Positions 56,746 to 64,000 of a DNA stretch of 64,000 nucleotides are shown here, one piece after another. A program made the translations under genes and the position numbers. Source of the DNA: Scenedesmus sp. ARA3 (taxonomy: Eukaryota; Chlorophyta; Chlorophyceae; Sphaeropleales; Scenedesmaceae); the NCBI GenBank assembly GCA_004335835.1, contig RWJK01000938.1, positions 1 through 64,000 of the forward strand, given 5' to 3'. Within the stretch, counting starts at the first letter, position 1; each line of letters opens with the position of its first letter. The notes under the pieces are model-generated. The model did not search any database. It was given only the letters and a program-made list of their open reading frames with translations, and was not told the DNA's origin.

Positions 56746-59700
56746 ATGGAGGCACAGCGGAGGCTGCAAATTATCTCGGGCCATTTGGTGCCTCATGGCG
56801 CATCTCGGCTCGATGTGCTGGCGCTGCAGAGGCTGCTAGATCACGACAATCTTGAGCTACGAGCTCGCATGAAGGACTTTTTCAAGGATGAGCTCTATGT
56901 GCCTCGGTAGGCAGCACCGGCATGGCTGCAGTAGCCAGCAGCAGCAACAGCTTTCGGCATGCTTAGTGCAGGCATGGCATCATGCCAGGAGTAAGATAAG
57001 CAATGAAACCGCATCATGTGGCATGTTCATTACCAGCTGGCAGTGGTTCGGGCCTGTAGCCTGCTGGAAAGGTAGTGCAGCAGCACTTGCAACAGCAGTA
57101 GCCATGCAGCACAGGCCTTCACTGCAGCAACATGATGGCGGAACTTTGGATCGTGCATCTTTGCTGTTGAAAACAGTAGCATGCACATCCACGGAGCAGA
57201 GGTCCTCTGGCTCATGCTCCCGTTATTTTGCATGAAGCCCTGGTGCATGCAGCATGCAAGAACCAAGGGCAATGGCTGCAGCTGTGCTTCTGCAGCAAAC
57301 AGGCAGGATGCTATAGCAGGCAGCATTCACCGCGGGGCCATTGCTGGTGGTTCGTATCAATCAACATCACCTCAATATCCTGCAACAGCAAACACCCAGC
57401 CGCTGTCCCCCACGTCTCTGTCCCCTGTCCTGCAAGCTCCCGCAGCTCTCCCGCAAGCTCGCCCCATTCCCTGCAAGGCTGCCTCATTTTCTGCAAATAT
57501 TTCCTGCAAACTTCCCATGCACTCCTGCAGGTACGACATGGACCTGCGCTACAGCCGAGAGCTGGCACTGCAGCGTCTGGCCAAGTTCTGCCGCGCTGGC
57601 TTTGTCAGCGTGACAGACTTCAGGCTGTCCCCGCTGAAGATCTTTGCTGCTCATGAGGTGGCGGCGCTGGTGGATCCAAGCATGGCGACAAAGATGACAG
57701 TGCAGTTCAACCTGTTTGGTGAGCTGCGTTGTAGTGAGCCCTGGCAGCAACAGCAGCAGCAGAAGCTAGATTGTATCGCTGGTTGGCCCCAGCATGGCGA
57801 CAAAGATGACGGTGCAGTTCAACCTGTTTTGTGAGGAACTTGGCAACTGATGCTGGCAGCAGCAGCAGCAGCAGGGTTGCCACATGTACGTCTGTGCAGG
57901 TTGACCTCTTTGGTGAGCTGCTTGGGGCTGCCTCAAACCTTAAGACCTTAAATCCCACTTTGCGCACAGCAGGTGCGCTGAAAGCAGACACTGCAGCACC
58001 TGCTGCAGCTTGAGCAGGCAGTCTACGCTGCAGACCTCCAGCAGCAGCAAGTCGACTGCGAGGTTTACGGCAGCAGCAATGGCTTGAGGCAGCACGCCAC
58101 ACAATGTACTTTCCCGGTGCTGTTGCGCTGAAGCTTGCAGCTGCTGCTGCTGCTGCTGCTGCTGCTCATTACTGCTGCTGCTGCTCATTGTTGCTGATTG
58201 CTGTGCAGGCGGTACTGTGCTCAAGCTGGGCACTGCGCGCCACCACCAGGGCCTGCTGCGGGGCATTGATAATGTGGACGCCATCGGCTGCTTCGCACTG
58301 ACTGAGCTGGGCTTCGGTGAGGAAACTATGCATTTGTATGTGCTGCCAGCTTGTAGGAAATCAAAATATCTTGATGCTTGCTGCACGAGAGTGGGCTGCC
58401 ATCGGCTGCTTTGCGCTTACGGAGCTGGGCTTTGGTGAGGAGGGTTCCATTTCATGCATTTATGCCGGCTTCTTGCGTGTTGGTGTGTGCTGACTGCTTG
58501 CTGCATGAGAGTGGGCCGCCATCGGCTGCTTTGCACTGACAGAGCTGGGCTTTGGTGAGGCTTGCATGGAGCTTGCCATCATTCGTGCGGGCTTCTCGGC
58601 TTGTTGGTGTGTGCTGGGTGCTTGCTGCATGACAGTGAGGTGCAATCGGCTGCTTCTGCACTGACAGAGCTGGGCTTTGGTGGGTGCCGAGCATGGACTG
58701 CATGTCTTTGGAGTGTCCTGCAGGCAAACGCGGCGCAGATGCAGACCACCGTCACTGACGGCTAGCCACAGGCACGTGTGGCAGCTTCAGCACATTACAC
58801 TGCTCTGTGTTTGTGCAACTGCTGGGCTTTGCAGGCAACAACGCGGACCAGATGCAGACCACCGCCACCTGGCAGCTGATAAGCAGCAGCTTCATCATCC
58901 ACAGCTGACTTTACTTATCACCTAGTGCCTGCTGCTTGTGTTTGCTGCAGGCAACAACGCGGTGGAGATGCAGACGACCGCCACCTGGCAGCCGGCCAGC
59001 GGCACTTTCATTATTCACAGCCCCAGCACACTCAGCCAGAAGTACTGGATCACCAACAGCGCGGTGCACGCTCAGTGGTGCGTTGTGTTTGCGCAGCTGC
59101 TGATGGGCGGCCAGAATCACGGCATCCACGGCTTCCTCGTGAGGTGCGGGGCTGTCATGCTGTTATGTGGCTGTTATGACAGTGTTACATTGCCATTTGT
59201 TTTCTTGTGATGATGAGCCTTGCTAACCACGGCATCCACGGCTTCCTCGTGAGGTGCGGGGCTGTTAAGCGGCTGTTATGACAGTGTTACATGGCTATTT
59301 GTCTACTTGCGATGATGAGCCTTGCCAACCACGGCATCCACGGCTTCGTGGCCATGTGCGTGGCTGTTATGCTGCGGTCAAACGCTCTGTTGCATGATTT
59401 TATTGTTACATAGGGAGGACACATGGGCTGTGACATGTTATTGTTGCGTCTCAACCGCTGCTGCTGCTGCCGCCGCAGGATCCGCAACGACGACATGGCG
59501 CCCTGCAAAGGTGTCACCATCCACGACATGGGACACAAGATGGGCTGCTCTGACCACCACCACTGCTGCTGCTGCTGCTGCTGCTGCAGGATCCGCAACG
59601 ACGACATGGCGCCCTGCAAAGGTGTCACCATCCACGACATGGGACACAAGATGGGCTGCTCTGACCACCACCACTGCTGCTGCTGCTGCTGCTGCTGCAG

Positions 59701-60917
59701 GATCCGCAATGACGACATGACGCCCTGCAAAGGTGTCACCATCCACGACATGGGACACAAGATGGGCTGCAACGGCGTGGACAACGGGCAGCTGTCTTTT
59801 GAGCAGTACTCGGTGCCGCGGGAGGCGCTGCTGAATGCATTCAGCGAGGTGGCAGCAGACGGCAGCTTCAGCAGCAGCATCCCCAAGGCGCGGGACAGGT
59901 TCCTCAAGGTGTGCTGCCATGTCACGGGCATTTGTTTACGTCAAGTTGTGCCAGCTGCACTCGTTCGCTGCCGCAAGCAACAACAGCTGCCATGAACAGT
60001 GATGCTGTTTAGTTTGGTTTGCTGGGCAGCAACCTGTCGCTTGCACTGCATGTGAGATGATGGTCCACACACATATCTTGGCGCCGCGTGACGCGCTGCT
60101 GATTGCATTATGCAAAGTGGCATCAGAGGGCAGCTTCAACAGCAGCATCCCCAAGGCACGGGACAGGTTCCTCAAGGTGTGTTACATGGCATGTTCCATT
60201 GACCGTCACATGACATGTGTTTTGTGCAAGTACCACCTTGCTTGCGGGGTGATGTTGTATTGTTATTCTGCGCAGCTTTCTTTCGTATCATGCCGAGCAT
60301 GTGAAGCGCTGGTATACAACACCGCTTAATGAAGATCACCTGCACTTATGGACTTTGAAAAACCCAGCATCACTTTGCCACCTCCTGCAGGTGGCAGACC
60401 AGCTGCTGTCGGGCCGCATCTGCATCGCCAGCTTGATGCAAAGCGTGAGCAAGCTCTCAATGTTTACTTGACACCCTAGGCTGGTCTGAACATCATTGTG
60501 TTGCTTCCTGCAGGTGGCAGACCAGCTGCTGTCGGGCCGCATTTGCATCGCCAGCATGATGCAGAGCGTGAGCAAGCTGTCCCTCACCATCGCGATGCGC
60601 TACGCGGGCAGTAGGCTGGCTGTAGGCCCCACGGGCCACAGCGACACGCCCATCCTGGACTACCAGCTGCAGCAGCGCGCGCTGCTGCCGCTGCTGGCAC
60701 GCACCGTGGCGCTGCAGGTGGGTGGGGTTGGTGCGCTTGGTGCGGCTTGCACTGCCGACTTTGTTGTGTGGCTGGTGCGGTGCAGACAGTGCCTGCTGTG
60801 GGTGTGTCAAGATGCTTTTAGTATCTAGTAACACATGCACATGCTGTGCGGTCACATGCTGCTGCTAGTAGCGGCAATTGATGGCATCGCGGAGGTTGGA
60901 ATTTAGCTCACGTCTTA

Positions 60918-60948
<31 letters not shown>

Positions 60949-63314
60949 ACCGCAGATCGGCCTCAACTATGTGAAGGACCGCTGGGCAGCCGCATCAGGC
61001 TTCGACGGCAAGCCAGTAGACCCCAAGGTGCGGCGTATAGAACCCTAGACCCTAGATGCTACACTCTAGCAAGTACAACTCTGGTTTTGTCCTGAGCTCC
61101 TGCAGCTATTAGGCCTGCAGCTCGCTTACCTGCTGTACGTGTTTGCATGCTGCTGTGCGCAGTTACCAGCACATAACTTTGTGGTACTGCTGCTGCTGCT
61201 GCTGCTGCAGGTTGGCCTGGAGGTTGTGGTGCTGTGCTGCGCCATCAAGCCGCTGTGTGCGTGGAACGCAGAGACATGCGCTACCACCAGCAGGTGAGCT
61301 GCTGTCACTGTATGCCTGCCTGCCTACCTGCCTGCCTGCCTGCTGCTTGCTGTCACTCTCTGCTCACGGTTGTGTCTTGTTGCTGCCTTGTTGTCTTGTC
61401 GCCTTGTGTGCTGCAGGGAGCGCTGCGGCGGGCAGGGCTACCTGAGCGTGAACCGCTTCCCGCTGTGTCGCACTGCTGCATAGTGCCCATGTCACACTGT
61501 GTCCTTGCTGCGGTGCGGTCTTGTTGCCTTGTGATGCAGGGAGCGCTGCGGGGGCCAGGGCTACCTGAGTGTGAACCGCTTCCCGCTGTGTCACACTGGT
61601 GCGGTTTGCATACATCACGATGTTGTTGTGTACATGTGTCACACTGCTGTCCCTGGTCTTGTTGCCTTGTGCTGCAGGGAGCGCTGCGGCGGGCAGGGAT
61701 ACCTGAGCGTGAACCGGTGCCTGCTGCGTCACACTGCTGCCGTTCACATGTATCACACTGCCGCTGTGTGTATTTTGATACCGGGATTGCATTTTGCAGT
61801 TAAGCCGGCGAGCGAAGTGGTCAGCAAATGATGTATCTGACCAGGATAGTGACGAATAACAGTTTTTTTTTTTGAAAAATTTTGTTGTTCTGCTTCGTGC
61901 TGCAGGGAGCGCTGCGGCGGGCAGGGCTACCTGAGCGTGAACCGCTTTGGGGAGCTCATCGGCTTTGCGCATGCGGGCATGACGGCAGAGGGAGACAACA
62001 GGTGACACGGCTGCCTGGCAGCCCCTGCCTTTGTTGTGAGTATTACAGTGCGTCTATCCTATACTTGCCAAGCCGCTGCTGAACATGCTGACTTAGGTGG
62101 CTGTTGCAGCACAGTTGCCAGAATGTAACCAACATGTTACCGTGTCATTTTTGTTTCTGCAGGGTGCTGATGCAAAAGGTGGCAAAGGAGCTGCTGGGCA
62201 TGCTGACCTGGCCAGGCATCGCAGCGCGCCTGGCAGCAGCAGAGCTAGCAACAGCGCCGCTGGCAGCAGGCAACCTGGCAGCGCTGCATGCAGCAGCGGC
62301 GGCGGCTGGCAGCAGCAGCAGCAGCAGCGGTGCAGGGCTGGACTTGGAAGTGCTGCGGAAGATGATGCAGGTGGGTGTCTGCGAGGGTGCAATTTCCGGA
62401 CTGCTGCTGTACCGGCGTGGTGCTGCTGCTGCTGCTTGATCAACCCAGCTGGTTGCTTGTTTGGTACTCGTGCTGCTCTGCCGTGTGCTGCACTGGCACC
62501 TGTTTGCCGCAGGTGCGCGAGATGCGGCTGCTGCGGCAGTTGGCAACTGTGATGCGTCGTGGCCTGCTGCTGTTTCAGTGCTGCTGCTTCACTACTGCTG
62601 CTGCAGCTGCGTATAATATCCGTACTGACTGTTACGTTGTGTCGCGCGTGCACTGGTGTTACATTTTTGCCGCAGGTGCGCGAGATGCGGCTGCTGCGGC
62701 AGCTGGCTAGTGTGATGCGGCAGGCCTCAGCGGCGGGCGGCTTCTTTGACGCATGGATGAAGCAGCAGAGCGACCTGGTGCAGGGCGCGGCACAGGCCTT
62801 TGCAGGTGCGCACATGTGACATGTCGTGCGCAGCAGTCGGTTGTGGTTGTGGCTGCAGCAGAGTGACCTCATGCAGGGCGCGGCGCAGGCCTTTGCAGGT
62901 GGGCATGCACACCGTTGTTTCTGCAGCAGTTGAGCTCAGGTAGATAACAGCAGTTTGGTCGGTTGTGGTTGTGGCTGCAGCAGAGCGACCTGGTGCAGGG
63001 TGCGGCGCAGGCCTGCACAGGTGGGCATGCACATGTTGTTTGGACAGCAGCTGCGCTTGTGTCTTCAATAGCATAGCAGCAGAGTGACCTCGTGCAGGGC
63101 GCAGCACAGACCTTTGCCGGTGGGCAGACACATTGTAGTCGCAGCAGTTGAGCTTGTGTTTGCATGACTGTGCGGCTGCATATCACCAGCACACTCACCA
63201 ACACTGCTGCTGCTGCTGCTGCTGCAGAGCGTGAGGTGCTGGAGGCCTGCCTGCGCTGCCTTGAGGGCCCCGGCATGACTTCCGGGCTGCATCTCAACAG
63301 CACACACATTAACA

Positions 63315-63370
<56 letters not shown>

Positions 63371-64000
63371 GCAGAGCGCGAGGTGCTGGAGGCCTGCCTG
63401 CGCTGCCTTGAGGGCCCCGGCATGACACCCGGGCTGCGCGAGCTGCTGGCGCCGCTGGTGGCGCTGTTTGCTGCTGCAGCGGTGGAGCGGGAGCTGGCGT
63501 GGTACCTGAGCCAGGAGGTGGTGCCGGCAAAGGTGAGGGGTGTGATTGCTGGATACGTGTTGTTGATGATAACGGCATTCGTTTGATTTATTTTCTATTT
63601 ACAAAAGGGAGCGGGAGCTGGCGTGGTACCTGAGCCTGGAGGTGGTACCGGCCAAGGTGAGGAACGTGTCTTGCTTTGTCACAGCAAACTAGCACCTTGC
63701 AAGTGTGTTTGCACTGTGTACACATCAGCTCGCTGCATGAGTGGCTGTTTGCCAGGCGTGAGTTTTGCAAGTGTATTGCGTTGCAACAGTGTCATGGCGC
63801 AACCGGTGCAGCTGTCACGCATGACTAGTGACTTTCTTCTGCGGCGGCCTTCGTGCCATGACACATGTTTTTTTGCATGTGCCTGTGCTGCATGCAGGTG
63901 GGGCAGCTGGTGCCGGACTATGTGCGGCAGCTGGTTGCTGCTGTTGCCCCCAATGGGCAGCAGCTGGTGGCGGCCTTTGGCATCCCTGACCACCTGGTGG
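56746..64000 (+). CDS. ACX: Acyl-CoA oxidase, C-terminus beyond window
   Basis: Flavin enzyme that oxidises acyl-CoA to trans-2-enoyl-CoA with release of H2O2, the first step of peroxisomal beta-oxidation. Thirteen exons: 56746-56906, 57531-57718, 58209-58316, 58951-59143, 59701-59908, 60514-60717, 60956-61027, 61211-61293, 61906-62001, 62163-62370, 62676-62805, 63375-63532, 63898 to the edge; phases agree, 637 residues so far against a usual 650-700. Landmarks are [28 protein letters not shown] (flavin contact region, about 144-155), [45 protein letters not shown], and [16 protein letters not shown] at 406-421, with the Glu and Cys-Gly-Gly motif of the active site. The peroxisomal targeting tail would lie beyond the window. 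Most introns contain partial copies of flanking exon edges, so automated gene calls here are likely to be wrong. Confidence 0.93.
57784..57920 (+). repeat. Two copies of acyl-CoA oxidase exon 2 3' end
   Basis: AGCATGGCGACAAAGATGAC with the next 25 bases recurs at 57791-57835, and a shorter GTTGACCTCTTTGGTGAGCTG at about 57899-57920, both after the real donor at 57719. Confidence 0.85.
58401..58682 (+). repeat. Three copies of acyl-CoA oxidase exon 3 3' end
   Basis: ATCGGCTGCTTTGC..GAGCTGGGCTTTGGTGAGG occurs at 58401-58440, 58521-58560 and 58645-58682, spaced about 120 bases. Two keep the donor GTGAGG; the third has TGGGTG. The true exon end is 58316. Confidence 0.92.
58723..58906 (+). repeat. 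Two copies of acyl-CoA oxidase exon 4 5' end
   Basis: TGCAGGCAAACGCGGCGCAG at about 58723 and GCAGGCAACAACGCGGACCA at 58834-58906 precede the intact exon at 58951. The second runs about 70 bases in frame and ends at TGA 58904. Confidence 0.9.
59227..59360 (+). repeat. Two copies of acyl-CoA oxidase exon 4 3' end
   Basis: CACGGCATCCACGGCTTCCT with GTGAGGTGCGGGG recurs at 59229-59265, and CACGGCATCCACGGCTTCGT at 59330-59349, following the true donor at 59144. Confidence 0.88.
59479..59700 (+). repeat. Two copies of acyl-CoA oxidase exon 5 5' end with CTG arrays
   Basis: Units starting at 59479 and 59590 encode [20 protein letters not shown] and then run into GACCACCACCACTG(CTG)n. The third, intact copy starts at 59701 ([11 protein letters not shown]). 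The frame is open across all three. Confidence 0.93.
60083..60182 (+). repeat. Copy of acyl-CoA oxidase exon 5 3' end
   Basis: About 100 bases resembling 59813-59912 (GACGCGCTGCTGATTGCATT .. CGGGACAGGTTCCTCAAGG), with its GTGTGTT donor, in the downstream intron. Confidence 0.88.
60391..60457 (+). repeat. Copy of acyl-CoA oxidase exon 6 5' end
   Basis: GTGGCAGACCAGCTGCTGTC through AGCGTGAGCAAGCTCTC precedes the intact exon at 60514, with a matching CCTGCAG acceptor. It ends in a stop (TGA 60468). Confidence 0.9.
61417..61724 (+). repeat. Three copies of acyl-CoA oxidase exon 9 5' end
   Basis: GGAGCGCTGCGG..GGGCTACCTGAG with acceptor CAG occurs at 61417, 61540 and 61678, before the intact exon at 61906. 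All include the active-site [12 protein letters not shown] region or a near version ([14 protein letters not shown]). Confidence 0.93.
62513..62549 (+). repeat. Copy of acyl-CoA oxidase exon 11 5' end
   Basis: GTGCGCGAGATGCGGCTGCT and the next bases recur upstream of the intact exon at 62676, with the same GCCGCAG acceptor. Confidence 0.9.
62863..63290 (+). repeat. Copies of exon 11 3' end and exon 12 5' end
   Basis: AGCAGAGTGACCTC..CAGGGCGCGGCGCAGGC recurs at 62863, 62983 and 63079 with GCAGGTGGGC-type donors (GCCGGTGGGC in the last). A copy of exon 12 start (AGCGTGAGGTGCTGGAGGCC) with CTG array lies at 63228, before the intact exon at 63375. Confidence 0.9.
63316..63370 (+). repeat. (CTG)n array before acyl-CoA oxidase exon 12
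   Basis: About seventeen CTG units run almost to the CCGCAG acceptor at 63374. Confidence 0.92.
63606..63659 (+). repeat. Copy of acyl-CoA oxidase exon 12 3' end
   Basis: GGGAGCGGGAGCTGGCGTGG through GTACCGGCCAAGGTGAGG repeats the end of exon 12 (63482-63538) with a good donor. Confidence 0.9.

Noticed and set aside
60391..60470. First copy of acyl-CoA oxidase exon 6 as the real exon
   Set aside because: It runs into a TGA soon after AGCAAGCTCTC, whereas the copy at 60514 continues in frame through [13 protein letters not shown].

Overview
This 64 kb window is nuclear DNA of a green alga. The genes are cut into many short exons by GT-AG introns (about 79 introns in ten gene models). Proteins are rich in Gln and Ala runs, CAG/CTG arrays are everywhere, and the chlorophyte poly(A) motif TGTAA follows several stop codons. 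A chlorophycean alga of the Scenedesmus/Sphaeropleales type fits best, but genus cannot be fixed from sequence alone. No tRNA, rRNA, CRISPR or complete transposon was recognised. Exon models were built by hand: each junction was placed so that phase and the conserved protein family agree across it.

Layout. 1-4138 (-): class II histone deacetylase, C-terminus off the left edge. About 4705-8689 (+): very Gln/Ala/Ser-rich coiled-coil protein of unknown role, divergent from the deacetylase. 9900-13723 (+) and 17358-22743 (+): tandem pair of PHT1/PHO84-type phosphate transporters. 24223-27152 (+): LipB-type octanoyltransferase, first exon unresolved. 27811-31418 (+): long low-complexity protein ending in a cyclin-like box. 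31419-38999: 7.6 kb with no supportable gene. 39000-44875 (-): ankyrin-repeat protein with a C-terminal membrane segment. 45561-51243 (+): multi-pass membrane protein with C-terminal leucine-rich repeats. 52389-55779 (-): secreted protein resembling the DAPG hydrolase (PhlG) family. 56746-64000 (+): acyl-CoA oxidase of peroxisomal beta-oxidation, last residues off the right edge.

The genes do not form a pathway; this is ordinary mixed eukaryotic gene order. The most striking signal is structural. Introns repeatedly contain partial tandem copies of the neighbouring exon edge, including its splice site and often a (CTG)n tract. Copies of an exon's 5' end lie in the upstream intron and copies of its 3' end in the downstream intron. 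The acyl-CoA oxidase has such copies in at least eight introns. The two phosphate transporter paralogs differ by three introns, and one extra intron carries repeats of the adjacent exon end, which would fit intron gain by tandem duplication. CTG arrays sit just upstream of about 19 of the 79 3' splice sites, while exons carry CAG on the same coding strand.
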